Positions 7,090 through 14,655 of a stretch of DNA of 19,327 bases are shown one piece after another. The notes below the pieces were generated by a model, which had not been told where the DNA came from, did no database searches, and saw only the letters and a program-made list of their open reading frames with translations. Source of the DNA: CAYUCJ01 sp049282265. GTDB lineage: Bacteria; Desulfobacterota; DSM-4660; Desulfatiglandales; Desulfatiglandaceae. The stretch lies in the NCBI GenBank assembly GCA_049282265.1, contig JBAPTR010000324.1:1-19327 (forward strand), written 5' to 3'. Positions within the stretch are counted from its first letter, which is position 1, and each line of letters begins with the position of its first letter. A program made the position numbers and the translations under genes.

Positions 7090-7488
7090 ATGACTATGAC
7101 AGATCCCATCGCGGATATGTTGACAAGAATCAGGAATGGATTGAAAGCTGCGAGGGAGACGGTTGATATCCCTTGTTCAAAGGTGAAGGTGAATATTGCC
7201 AAGGTCCTGAAAGCGGAGGGGTATATATTGAACTACAAGGTGCTTTCGGACAACAAGCAGGGTAAAATCAAGGTGATCTTGAAGTATGATGACGATGGTG
7301 TCCCGGTTTTGCAGGGACTGAAGAGGGTCAGCAAGCCTAGCCGGAGAGTCTATTGCGGTCATGAAGGTATTCCAAAGGTTTTGGATGGATTCGGTGTCAA
7401 TGTTATATCGACTTCCAAGGGCCTCATGAGTGACAGGCAGGCAAGGAAGATGGAGTTGGGAGGAGAAGTCATCTGCTCCGTTTGGTAA
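7090..7488 (+). CDS. rpsH: 30S ribosomal protein S8 (uS8)
   Basis: A 132-residue protein beginning MTMTDPIADMLTRIRNG, the S8 signature. Two ATGs lie six bases apart; AAGGAG at 7076-7081 is eight bases from the first, which I chose. The C-terminal motif STSKGLMSDRQARKMELGGEVICSVW is intact (seen here in pieces STSKGLMSDRQAR and GGEVICSVW). S8 is a primary 16S binder and represses the spc operon in E. coli. I could not see a convincing copy of its rRNA-like target in the nearby gaps. Confidence 0.97.
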   Translation: MTMTDPIADMLTRIRNGLKAARETVDIPCSKVKVNIAKVLKAEGYILNYKVLSDNKQGKIKVILKYDDDGVPVLQGLKRVSKPSRRVYCGHEGIPKVLDGFGVNVISTSKGLMSDRQARKMELGGEVICSVW

Positions 7489-7598
7489 ACACTTGCCGGG
7501 ATTGTGCCGGTTCAACGCATCTGCCGCAGAACCCTGGTAGGATTCTGTATCACGATTCCATCTAATTTGTATGAAAAAGAGGTCGCAGGAGGTTTTGA

Positions 7599-8135
7599 AT
7601 GTCTCGAATAGGCAAGAAGCCTATCGCCATACCATCTGGCGTTGATATCAAGCTCGATGAAGGGCTTTTGAAGGTAAAGGGTCCCAAGGGAGAACTCGAG
7701 AGGAAAATTCATCCCAAGGTATCCGTCACAGTTGAGGCCGGGACAGCTCAGGTGTCCATTCAGGACGAATCAAGAGAGTCAAGGGCATTGCAGGGACTTT
7801 TCCGTATGCTTGTCGCCAATATGGTTACGGGTGTCAGCCAGGGCTTTGAAAAGGCCCTCGAGATTGTCGGTGTTGGATACCGCGCTGAATTGAAAGATCG
7901 AACTGCTGTGCTGAACGTTGGGTATTCCCAGCCCGTGAATTTCGAGTTGCCCGAGGGAGTTGATGCGAAAATAGACAAAACCAAAATTGTCTTGAGCAGC
8001 ATCGACAAGGAACTTTTAGGATTGACAGCCGCCAAGATCAGGTCCATCAGAAAGCCGGAGCCCTACAAAGGGAAAGGAATCAAGTACGCTGATGAAATGA
8101 TCAGAAGAAAAGCAGGAAAGACAGGTGTCAAGTAG
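7599..8135 (+). CDS. rplF: 50S ribosomal protein L6 (uL6)
   Basis: The 178-residue protein starts MSRIGKKPIAIPSGVDIKL and has the two repeated L6 domains; the second carries the family signature PEPYKGKGIKYADE followed by MIRRKAGKTG. L6 lies near the factor-binding site of the 50S. CAGGAGG precedes the ATG at good spacing. The 110-base gap from rpsH is long for this operon; it contains GGTTC/GAACC (7509-7513, 7529-7533), a five-pair repeat too short to rely on. Confidence 0.98.
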   Translation: MSRIGKKPIAIPSGVDIKLDEGLLKVKGPKGELERKIHPKVSVTVEAGTAQVSIQDESRESRALQGLFRMLVANMVTGVSQGFEKALEIVGVGYRAELKDRTAVLNVGYSQPVNFELPEGVDAKIDKTKIVLSSIDKELLGLTAAKIRSIRKPEPYKGKGIKYADEMIRRKAGKTGVK

Positions 8136-8186
8136 ACTCGATTTGATTGAGCCGGGGAAAATATCTATTCGAATATGAGGTTGAAC

Positions 8187-8555
8187 ATGGGATTCGTCAC
8201 TAGATCTGAAGCACGTTTGAGAAGAAAACAGAGAGTCAGGAAAAAGATACGAGGTACTGCTGGAAAACCCAGACTCTGCGTTTTCAGAAGCGGCCGGCAT
8301 ATCTATGCTGAAATTATTGATGACACATCGGCCCACACCCTCGTTGAAGCCTCATCTATCTCAGGAAATATGCGTCAAGAGATAGGGAACAGGGGGGGGA
8401 ACAAAGAAGGCGCGGCCTTGGTGGGAGCGTCTATCGCCGAACGCGCCTTAGAAAAAGGTATCAAGAAAGTGGTCTTTGATCGTAACGGTTTTTTATACCA
8501 TGGCCGCGTGAAAGCCCTTTCGGAAGCCGCGCGTGAAAAAGGTTTGGAATTCTAG
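8187..8555 (+). CDS. rplR: 50S ribosomal protein L18 (uL18)
   Basis: From the ATG at 8187 the product has 122 residues, MGFVTRSEARLRRKQRVRKK and onward. An ATG four codons upstream (8175) has no ribosome binding site, while GAGG at 8177-8180 serves 8187. Motifs KPRLCVFRSGRHIYAEIID and GIKKVVFDRNGFLYHGRVKA identify L18, which binds 5S rRNA with L5 in the central protuberance. A run of glycines (NRGGNKEG) occupies a variable loop. A 102-base gap with a hairpin separates it from rpsE. Confidence 0.96.
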   Translation: MGFVTRSEARLRRKQRVRKKIRGTAGKPRLCVFRSGRHIYAEIIDDTSAHTLVEASSISGNMRQEIGNRGGNKEGAALVGASIAERALEKGIKKVVFDRNGFLYHGRVKALSEAAREKGLEF

Positions 8556-8560
8556 ACTCG

Positions 8561-8588
8561 CGTCCATCCGTCGTCACGCCCATGGACG
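8561..8588 (+). other. Hairpin in rplR-rpsE gap
   Basis: CGTCCAT (8561-8567) is perfectly complementary to ATGGACG (8582-8588) with a 14-base loop, starting six bases after the rplR stop. No T-run follows closely, so a terminator is unlikely. It could be a processing or stability element. Complementarity is seen; function is unknown. Confidence 0.4.
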
Positions 8589-8657
8589 TCAGTAAAAAGC
8601 CCATACAAGGACGTTTATTTTCCGTAGAGTTTTTGTTCAATCGGAAATCAAGGGAGA

Positions 8658-9161
8658 ATGCCATTGTTCAAGAAAGAGGATGAAGACCAGCTAATAGAAA
8701 AGGTTGTTCATATCAACCGCGTTGCGAAAGTCGTCAAAGGTGGTCGAAGGTTCAGTTTCAGTGCCTTGGTGGTTGTGGGAGACGGGAAAGGAACCGTCGG
8801 CGTTGGCCTTGGCAAGGCCAATGAAGTTCCCGAAGCCATACGGAAAGGTGTGGAAAAGGCCAAAAGGGACATGGCAAGCGTCCCCCTGTACAACACCACC
8901 ATCCCCCACGAGGTGATTGGGGGGTTGGGAGCGGGACGGGTTCTCCTTAAACCGGCCGGGCCCGGTACGGGTTTGATCGCCGGTGGTGCAGTTCGAGCCG
9001 TGCTCGAAGCGGCCGGCCTTCAGAATATCTTGACCAAGTGCCTGGGGTCTCATAATCCGCATAATCTGGTCAAGGCAACCATGAAGGGGCTTCGGTCCTT
9101 GAGAACCCCGGAAGAGATCGCTCGTCGCAGGGGAATAACGGTTGAAGATTTCGCGAAATAA
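8658..9161 (+). CDS. rpsE: 30S ribosomal protein S5 (uS5)
   Basis: The product is 167 residues from ATG 8658 (MPLFKKEDED). The ribosome binding site AAGGGAG (8650-8656) is only one base from this ATG but seven from a TTG at 8664, so a start two codons later is quite possible. The S5 signature is clear: EKVVHINRVAKVVKGGRRF, then FSALVVVGDGKGTVGVGLGK, with the second domain at GAGRVLLKPAGPGTGLIAGG. S5 affects decoding fidelity and lines the mRNA entry site. A 91-base structured gap follows. Confidence 0.96.
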   Translation: MPLFKKEDEDQLIEKVVHINRVAKVVKGGRRFSFSALVVVGDGKGTVGVGLGKANEVPEAIRKGVEKAKRDMASVPLYNTTIPHEVIGGLGAGRVLLKPAGPGTGLIAGGAVRAVLEAAGLQNILTKCLGSHNPHNLVKATMKGLRSLRTPEEIARRRGITVEDFAK

Positions 9162-9163
9162 GC

Positions 9164-9226
9164 ATTGATGACCTCACAATAGATGATCGTGGCGCCCGGA
9201 GACGGGCGTAACACAACTTCATCAAT
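9164..9226 (+). other. Candidate structured RNA between rpsE and rpmD
   Basis: ATTGATGA (9164-9171) is perfectly complementary to TCATCAAT (9219-9226). Inside this helix, GCGCCCG-type bases at 9192-9198 pair with CGGGCGT (9203-9209) around the tetraloop GAGA (9199-9202), a GNRA loop; one closing pair is G-U. The whole element fills the gap just after the rpsE stop and ends before the rpmD ribosome binding site. Pairing is seen directly. A regulatory or processing role is inference, and I know of no named element here. Confidence 0.5.
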
Positions 9227-9252
9227 CATCAGGAAGCAAGAAGGTTCCAGTC

Positions 9253-9429
9253 ATGACGGACAGAATAAAAGTTACTCAGGTAAAGAGTGGTATTGGAAAA
9301 AATAAGAAGATTCGTGAAACCCTGAAAGGGCTCGGTTTGACGAGAATGAATAAGTCGGTGGAACTGCAAAACACTCCTGCCATTCGAGGAATGATAAGAA
9401 AAGTTTCATTTCTTGTGAGGGTTGGCTGA
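9253..9429 (+). CDS. rpmD: 50S ribosomal protein L30 (uL30)
   Basis: A 58-residue ORF that is easily missed because of its size. It begins MTDRIKVTQVKSGIGKNKK and contains the family core LKGLGLTRMNKSVELQNTP, then AIRGMIRKVSFLVRV. L30 is a small 50S surface protein. AAGAAGG (9238-9244) precedes the ATG by eight bases. Its place between rpsE and rplO is the standard spc order. Length is normal for bacterial L30. Confidence 0.96.
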   Translation: MTDRIKVTQVKSGIGKNKKIRETLKGLGLTRMNKSVELQNTPAIRGMIRKVSFLVRVG

Positions 9430-9450
9430 GGGAGATAGAGGACAGATATT

Positions 9451-9891
9451 ATGCAACTTCATGACCTTTCACCTGCTAAAGGATCAAGGCAAAAAAGGAA
9501 ACGCGTGGGAAGAGGCCCCGGATCCGGCCACGGGAAAACAGCTTGTCGAGGACACAAGGGGCAAAAAGCCCGCTCCGGAGGCGGTCCCGCCAGAGGTTTT
9601 GAGGGAGGGCAGATGCCGCTTCAGAGGCGTCTCCCGAAGCGCGGGTTTACCAATATTTTCAAGAACGAGTATAACATCATCAATGTCGAGGACTTGAACA
9701 AATTCGAACCCAACGCAAAGGTTGATGCGGATGCCTTGAGAGAAAAGGGACTCCTAACGAAGAAAAGAATCGGCGTGAAGCTTCTGGGGAATGGCCAGGT
9801 GGGTCACCCCATTGTCATTGAAGTGGAGCGAGCCAGCAGGTCTGCAAGAGAGAAAATTGAAGCGGCAGGGGGAAAGGTCGAGATCATTTAG
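9451..9891 (+). CDS. rplO: 50S ribosomal protein L15 (uL15)
   Basis: The 146-residue protein begins MQLHDLSPAKGSRQKRKRVG. Its glycine- and arginine-rich N-terminal extension (GRGPGSGHGKTACRGHKGQK, then ARSGGG) threads into 23S rRNA. The globular C-terminal part includes GVKLLGNGQVGHPIVIEVERAS. L15 is a late-assembly 50S protein. The ATG follows a purine-rich AGAGGA. Position just before secY is canonical. Confidence 0.98.
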   Translation: MQLHDLSPAKGSRQKRKRVGRGPGSGHGKTACRGHKGQKARSGGGPARGFEGGQMPLQRRLPKRGFTNIFKNEYNIINVEDLNKFEPNAKVDADALREKGLLTKKRIGVKLLGNGQVGHPIVIEVERASRSAREKIEAAGGKVEII

Positions 9892-9957
9892 GTGTGTGGC
9901 CCGGCTCGTTGCAGCAGTCTTTCAATAATGCTACATCAAATACGGAGATAAGGTAAG

Positions 9958-11271
9958 TTGATCGGCGGCTTCCAGAATATTCCCAAGATCCCTGAACTCA
10001 AGAAAAGGATTTTTTTCACCCTGGCAATGCTGGCCGTGTACAGGCTGGGTTGCCATATCCCGACACCCGGGATAAATGGCGCGGCCATGGCGGCTTTTTT
10101 CGGGTCCAAGCAAGGGACGCTTTTAGGTCTCTTTGATATGTTTTCAGGGGGTGCACTGAAAAGGATGTCCGTTATGGCACTGGGCATTATGCCCTATATC
10201 AGTGCCTCCATTATTCTGGAGTTGTTGACCGTTGTGGTCCCCTACCTGGAAAAATTGAAAAAAGAAGGGGAACAGGGCCGTAAAAAGATTACCCAATATA
10301 CTCGATACGGGACCGTTATCCTGAGTGTTATTCAGGGGTTTGGTATAGCAATCGGGCTGGAGAGAATGACAAGCCCCGGCGGCGCCATGGTGGTTCCCGT
10401 GGGCGGATGGGGATTCAGGGTCCTTACTGTACTGACACTGACGGCCGGGACCTCCTTCCTCATGTGGCTGGGAGAACAGATTACGGAAAGGGGAATAGGA
10501 AACGGCATTTCTCTGATCATTTACGCCGGGATCGTCGCCAGGTTTCCAGTGGCGGTAGCCAATACCTTCCGGATGATGGGGACCGGCGAGGTCGCTCCTT
10601 TCTTTATGGCATTGATGGTGGCCGTGATGGTGGCCGTCATCGGGGTGATTGTATTTGTGGAAATGGGGCAGAGGCGGATTCCGGTTCAATATGCCAAACG
10701 CGTGGTCGGCCGAAAAATGTATGGTGGACAGAGTACGCATCTTCCCTTGAAGGTGAATACCGCAGGTGTAATTCCCCCGATTTTCGCGTCCTCCATTATC
10801 ATGTTTCCTGCGACCATCGCTAATTTTCTCAGCGCAAAACAGTTTCCGTGGCTGCAGCATTTTGTGGGGTATCTGGCCCCTGGACACGTGATATATATAT
10901 TGGTCTATGTCATTTTTATCTTTTTCTTCTGTTATTTCTATACGGCTGTACATTTTGATCCGGTGGAAGTTGCCGATAATATGAAGCGCTACGGCGGATT
11001 TGTTCCAGGCATCAGGCCCGGAAAAAACACGGCGGACTATATTGACAAGGTTTTGACCAGGATTACATTTTCGGGAGCCATATATGTTTCGGCGGTGTGC
11101 ATACTGCCTCAGATTTTGATTTATAAACTCAACGTGCCCTTTTATTTCGGTGGCACGGCGCTCCTGATTGTTGTGGGCGTCGCAATGGATACCGTGAACC
11201 AGATTGAATCACATATGCTGACAAGGCACTATGAGGGTCTCATGAAGAAAGGCTTCGGTCGGGGAAAGTAA
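9958..11271 (+). CDS. secY: Preprotein translocase subunit SecY
   Basis: A 437-residue membrane protein with the ten-helix SecY layout. The N-terminus (M)IGGFQNIPKIPELKKRI leads into TM1 and the plug-side motif GCHIPTPGINGAAM. Further marks are LGIMPYISASIILEL, GERGIGNGISL-like ITERGIGNGISLIIYAG, and the cytosolic loop GFVPGIRPGKNTADYIDKVL that binds SecA or the ribosome. It forms the protein-conducting channel with SecE and SecG. The TTG start at 9958 follows GGAGATAAGG. rpmJ follows directly; map, adk and infA, often found here, are absent. Confidence 0.98.
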   Translation: MIGGFQNIPKIPELKKRIFFTLAMLAVYRLGCHIPTPGINGAAMAAFFGSKQGTLLGLFDMFSGGALKRMSVMALGIMPYISASIILELLTVVVPYLEKLKKEGEQGRKKITQYTRYGTVILSVIQGFGIAIGLERMTSPGGAMVVPVGGWGFRVLTVLTLTAGTSFLMWLGEQITERGIGNGISLIIYAGIVARFPVAVANTFRMMGTGEVAPFFMALMVAVMVAVIGVIVFVEMGQRRIPVQYAKRVVGRKMYGGQSTHLPLKVNTAGVIPPIFASSIIMFPATIANFLSAKQFPWLQHFVGYLAPGHVIYILVYVIFIFFFCYFYTAVHFDPVEVADNMKRYGGFVPGIRPGKNTADYIDKVLTRITFSGAIYVSAVCILPQILIYKLNVPFYFGGTALLIVVGVAMDTVNQIESHMLTRHYEGLMKKGFGRGK

Positions 11272-11333
11272 TTTTCAGAGGCGGATCCCCTGTCGCGGAC
11301 AAAGAACGAGATGGATTACATGGAGGATTTATG

Positions 11334-11447
11334 ATGAAGGTAAGGCCATCGGTAAAAAAAATGTGTAATCACTGCAAAATTATCAGACGCAAAGGCGTTA
11401 CGCGAGTGATTTGTATAAACCCCAGACACAAGCAACGTCAAGGGTAG
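11334..11447 (+). CDS. rpmJ: 50S ribosomal protein L36 (bL36), zinc form
   Basis: A 37-residue ORF: MKVRPSVKKMCNHCKIIRR, then KGVTRVICINPRHKQRQG. Cys11, Cys14, Cys27 and His32 form the zinc-binding set of the C+ type. Two adjacent ATGs (11331, 11334) are possible; GGAGG at 11322-11326 is seven bases from the second, which also gives the family length. L36 is a small 50S protein connecting 23S domains. It opens the alpha operon portion, as in many bacteria. Confidence 0.97.
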   Translation: MKVRPSVKKMCNHCKIIRRKGVTRVICINPRHKQRQG

Positions 11448-11480
11448 TTGTTTAGACCTCTTATGAGAAGGAGCTGAAGA

Positions 11481-11852
11481 TTGGCTAGAATTGCTGGTAT
11501 AGATTTACCAAGGGGCAAAAGAATTGAGATCGCTTTGACCTATATCTATGGTATTGGGAGGAGTTCTTCTAAAAAAATTCTTACCGCGGCCGGTATAGAC
11601 TGGGACACCAAATCAGATATCCTCACGGATGAAGAAGTAGCCCGGATCCGTAAAATCATAGACGAACACCAAAAGGTAGAAGGTGATCTCAGACGGGAAG
11701 TGTCCATGAATATCAAGCGTTTGATGGATCTTGGTGCTTATAGAGGGTTGAGGCACAGAAAAGGTCTTCCCGTGCGAGGGCAGAGAACAAGCACAAACGC
11801 AAGGACGCGGAAAGGCCCACGAAGGGCTGTCATGGGCAGAAAGAAAAAGTAA
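11481..11852 (+). CDS. rpsM: 30S ribosomal protein S13 (uS13)
   Basis: The 123-residue product starts at TTG 11481 behind GAAGGAG and begins MARIAGIDLPRGKRIEIALT. The helix-two-turns-helix region YIYGIGRSSSKKIL and the C-terminal basic tail (RGLRHRKGLPVRGQRTSTNA, then RTRKGPRR) are typical. S13 lies in the 30S head and contacts the 50S and P-site tRNA. No other start codon is available near the conserved N-terminus. Confidence 0.98.
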   Translation: MARIAGIDLPRGKRIEIALTYIYGIGRSSSKKILTAAGIDWDTKSDILTDEEVARIRKIIDEHQKVEGDLRREVSMNIKRLMDLGAYRGLRHRKGLPVRGQRTSTNARTRKGPRRAVMGRKKK

Positions 11853-11868
11853 CTGCTGAGGGAGAATA

Positions 11869-12264
11869 ATGGCAAAGACCAAGGGCAAAAAGGTAAAAAC
11901 GAAAAAAGAAAAGAAAAACGTTCCGTCAGGCATCGTTCATATTCAATCGACTTTCAATAATACCATTATTACCATCACGGACAATGAAGGTAATGTTATC
12001 GGGTCATCCAGTGCAGGGAAGGCCGGCTTTAAGGGTTCCAGGAAGAGTACGCCCTTTGCTGCTCAGCTGGCTGCGCAGGATGCCTTGCGGCAGGCCATGG
12101 AACAGGGGTTGAGATTTGCGGAGGTGAGGGTGAAAGGACCTGGTGTCGGTCGAGAGGCCGCCCTGCGTGCGTTGCAGACGGACGGGTTCAGCGTCAGTGT
12201 CATTCGAGATGTGACTCCGATTCCCCATAATGGGTGCAGGCCGCCAAAGCGACGCAGGGTGTAG
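11869..12264 (+). CDS. rpsK: 30S ribosomal protein S11 (uS11)
   Basis: The 131-residue protein has a lysine-rich start (MAKTKGKKVKTKKEKKN), then the family motifs GIVHIQSTFNNTIITITD, GNVIGSSSAGKAGFKGSRKS and the terminal TPIPHNGCRPPKRRRV. S11 sits on the 30S platform near the mRNA exit. GGGAG precedes the ATG by six bases and the gap from rpsM is 16 bases, so coupling is likely. Nothing unusual. Confidence 0.98.
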   Translation: MAKTKGKKVKTKKEKKNVPSGIVHIQSTFNNTIITITDNEGNVIGSSSAGKAGFKGSRKSTPFAAQLAAQDALRQAMEQGLRFAEVRVKGPGVGREAALRALQTDGFSVSVIRDVTPIPHNGCRPPKRRRV

Positions 12265-12316
12265 GTGGACGCGGATTTGCCCTTTAGTTTCCATTTGAAC
12301 AGAGATCACTATTCAT

Positions 12317-12333
12317 GTCATTTTAAGAATGAC
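12317..12333 (+). other. Hairpin upstream of rpsD
   Basis: GTCATT (12317-12322) and AATGAC (12328-12333) form a perfect six-pair stem with a five-base loop, about 27 bases before the rpsD TTG. S4 is an autogenous regulator in both E. coli and Bacillus, so a structure here is worth noting, but six pairs alone are weak evidence and I see no wider match to a known S4 target. Confidence 0.3.
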
Positions 12334-12359
12334 GAGCCATAAATTCAGGAGGGGCTGAT

Positions 12360-12989
12360 TTGGCCAGATACAATGCATCATTATGCAGGTTGTGCCGGAG
12401 AGAGAACCTGAAGCTTTTTTTAAAAGGGGACAGGTGCTACGGCGACAAGTGTGCTTTCGAGAGAAGACCCTATGCACCAGGCCAGCATGGGCAGCGACGT
12501 GGTCGAAAATTTTCTGACTACAGACTCCAGCTCAGAGAGAAACAAAAGATGAAACGCATCTATGGAGTCCTGGAAAAACAATTCAGAGGTTACTACTACA
12601 GGGCTGATGGGCAAAAAGGCATTACGGGCATCAGCCTGTTGATGCTGCTCGAGTGTCGACTGGACAATCTGGTATATCGAAGCGGTTTTTCCTCTTCAAG
12701 AAATCAGGCCAGACAGCTGGTGAGGCACAACCACTTTCTGGTCAACAATCACAAGGTCAATATCCCTTCCTATCAGGTGGCACCTGGGGATATCGTTGAA
12801 GTCAGTGAAAAGAGCAGGAAAGTGCAACAGATTCTGGATGCCATGGAGACGGTGGTCAGGCGGGGAATTCCCACTTGGATTGAACTGGAAAAAGAAAAGT
12901 TCAGGATAACGCTCAAGGCTCTTCCTAATCGTGAAGACTTGACAATGCCCATGCAGGAGCAACTCGTTGTTGAGTTGTATTCCAAGTAA
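12360..12989 (+). CDS. rpsD: 30S ribosomal protein S4 (uS4), four-cysteine form
   Basis: The 209-residue product starts at TTG 12360 after AGGAGGGG and begins MARYNASLCRLCRRENLKL. Cys9, Cys12, Cys26 and Cys31 match the zinc-binding set described for Thermus S4. The RNA-binding S4 domain is at roughly residues 98-160 (LECRLDNLVYRSGFSSSRNQ, then ARQLVRHNHFLVNN). S4 starts assembly of the 30S body and helps unwind mRNA at the entry. A 95-base gap precedes it. Confidence 0.97.
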   Translation: MARYNASLCRLCRRENLKLFLKGDRCYGDKCAFERRPYAPGQHGQRRGRKFSDYRLQLREKQKMKRIYGVLEKQFRGYYYRADGQKGITGISLLMLLECRLDNLVYRSGFSSSRNQARQLVRHNHFLVNNHKVNIPSYQVAPGDIVEVSEKSRKVQQILDAMETVVRRGIPTWIELEKEKFRITLKALPNREDLTMPMQEQLVVELYSK

Positions 12990-13054
12990 TTGAAACCAAC
13001 GCCTGAAGTTGTCTGAGGCGAAACATTAAAAACACGACAAAAGGGGAGGCTTTT

Positions 13055-14107
13055 TTGAGAGATCTAAAAAGCAAGAACTGGCGTGAGCTGATCCGGCCCA
13101 AGAAGATTGAAATCCAACAGGATTCCTATACCAAGTCATATGGAAAATTCGTGTGCGAACCCCTGGAACGGGGCTTTGGTGTTACGATTGGGAATTCCTT
13201 ACGCCGAATACTCTTATCTTCTTTGCAGGGGTCTGCCATCGTCTCGGTGAGTTTTGACGGCGTCCTACACGAGTTCAGCACGATTCCCGGAGTTCAGGAA
13301 GATGTCACCGACATCATTTTGAACTTGAAAGAGGTCAAACTGAAGCTTCTCAAAGGGGAAGAGGTTGCTGTGCACCTCACCAAACAAACGGAAGGCCCTG
13401 TAACTGCCGGTGACATAGATACCGATGGGCTTGTGGAAGTACTCAATCCGGGTCAGCCCATTGCTACCCTCAACAAGGAAGCCAATCTCCATATGGAGAT
13501 GGTGGTCCGTTCCGGGAAAGGCTATGTCCCCGCCGAGGGGAACAAGACGAAAGACCAGGATGTGGGGGTGATAGCCATTGATGCTATTTTTTCACCCATA
13601 CAAAAGGTCAATTTCGTTGTAACAAATGCCAGGGTGGGGCAGATTACGGACTATGACAAATTGAGCCTTGAGGTTTGGACGGATGGCAGTTTGCTCCCGG
13701 AGGATGCTGTGGCATATGCTGCAAAAATTCTAAAAGAACAGATGACGCCGTTTATCAATTTTGAGGAAGAGCCGGAACCTGTGGAAGATGAAGAAGAAGT
13801 AGAGGAAGAAAGGCTCAATGAAAACCTCTTCAGACCGGTGTCGGAACTTGAACTTTCCGTGCGCTCCGCCAACTGTCTGAAAAATGCAAACATTCGCTTG
13901 ATTGGGGGGTTGGTCCAGAAGAGTGAACAGGAAATGCTCAAGACCAAGAACTTTGGAAGAAAATCCTTAAACGAGATCAAGTCGATCCTTGAGGAAATGG
14001 GTCTTTCACTCGGTATGGTTGTGGAAAACTTTCCCCCTGCTGATCTGATGGAGGGAGAAGCCGAACAGGCGGAAGAAAAGGAAGAGGAAAAGGAAAATGA
14101 GGCATAG
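13055..14107 (+). CDS. rpoA: RNA polymerase subunit alpha
   Basis: The 350-residue protein starts at TTG 13055 after AGGGGAGG. The N-terminal dimerisation domain (about 1-235) has GVTIGNSLRRILLSSLQGSA, and the CTD (about 262-325) has LELSVRSANCLKNANI and KNFGRKSLNEIKSILEEMGL; Arg270 matches the DNA-binding Arg265 of E. coli. Two segments are strikingly acidic: the interdomain linker (237-252, EEEPEPVEDEEEVEEE) and a C-terminal tail (332-350) rich in Glu. The end overlaps rplQ by 11 bases, implying coupled translation. Confidence 0.98.
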   Translation: MRDLKSKNWRELIRPKKIEIQQDSYTKSYGKFVCEPLERGFGVTIGNSLRRILLSSLQGSAIVSVSFDGVLHEFSTIPGVQEDVTDIILNLKEVKLKLLKGEEVAVHLTKQTEGPVTAGDIDTDGLVEVLNPGQPIATLNKEANLHMEMVVRSGKGYVPAEGNKTKDQDVGVIAIDAIFSPIQKVNFVVTNARVGQITDYDKLSLEVWTDGSLLPEDAVAYAAKILKEQMTPFINFEEEPEPVEDEEEVEEERLNENLFRPVSELELSVRSANCLKNANIRLIGGLVQKSEQEMLKTKNFGRKSLNEIKSILEEMGLSLGMVVENFPPADLMEGEAEQAEEKEEEKENEA

Positions 14108-14645
14108 GAAGGCAGGCAAGGAGCTAAGCCGGAATACGAGTCATCGAAGAGCCCTGCTGAGAAACATGGTTACTTCGCTGCTTCAGCATGAACAGATAGA
14201 AACGACCGAGACAAAGGCCAAGGCCATACGGCCCGTCGCGGAAAAACTGATTACACTGGCCAAGCGGGGTGATCTCCATGCGCGACGTCAGGCAATGGCG
14301 TACATGCAGGATAGGGCGGTAACCCACAGGCTTTTTGAAGAATTGAAAGACAGATACCTTGACAGGCAGGGCGGTTATGTGAGAATCGTAAAAAAGGGGT
14401 ATCGGAAGGGCGACGGAGCACCGGTATCGATTGTTCAGCTTCTTCCAGCAGAGGAAGGAAAAAAAGCCAAGAAAAAGGCAAAGAAGACTACAACCGCTAA
14501 AGCCGTATCGGGCAAACCAAAAAAAGAGGCAACAAAGGAAAGTGAGTCTTCGGCAGTTGAGAAACCTATTGCAAAAAAAGATGGCGGCAAACCTAAAGAA
14601 AAAGCTGGTGTGAAAAAGAAACCAAAAGAAAAAGAGGAGGCCTGA
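14097..14645 (+). CDS. rplQ: 50S ribosomal protein L17 (bL17) with long basic tail
   Basis: The first 118 residues are a complete L17: MRHRKAGKELSRNTSHRRAL, then TTETKAKAIRPVAEKLITLAK and GGYVRIVKKGYRKGDGAPVS. Residues 120-182 are a low-complexity tail of Lys, Ala, Glu, Pro and Thr, giving 182 residues against about 120 in E. coli. L17 lies near the tunnel exit. Extended L17 proteins occur in several bacteria, but the tail's role is not known to me. It starts inside the 3' end of rpoA and is followed by the terminator of the ribosomal cluster. Confidence 0.97.
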   Translation: MRHRKAGKELSRNTSHRRALLRNMVTSLLQHEQIETTETKAKAIRPVAEKLITLAKRGDLHARRQAMAYMQDRAVTHRLFEELKDRYLDRQGGYVRIVKKGYRKGDGAPVSIVQLLPAEEGKKAKKKAKKTTTAKAVSGKPKKEATKESESSAVEKPIAKKDGGKPKEKAGVKKKPKEKEEA

Positions 14646-14655
14646 TTTCCTCCTT
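14634..14655 (+). other. Purine-pyrimidine hairpin at the rplQ stop
   Basis: GAGGAGG (14634-14640) can pair with CCTCCTT (14649-14655) over an eight-base loop containing the rplQ stop. The same GAGGAGGC also complements GCCTCCTT in the left arm of the terminator at 14723-14730, so the two pairings exclude each other and the second would break the terminator. The complementarity is seen; any switch is inference. Confidence 0.35.

Noticed and set aside
10144..10953. 269-codon antisense frame opposite secY
   Set aside because: His/Pro/Asn-rich composition typical of a reverse-strand shadow of a membrane protein gene; no motif.
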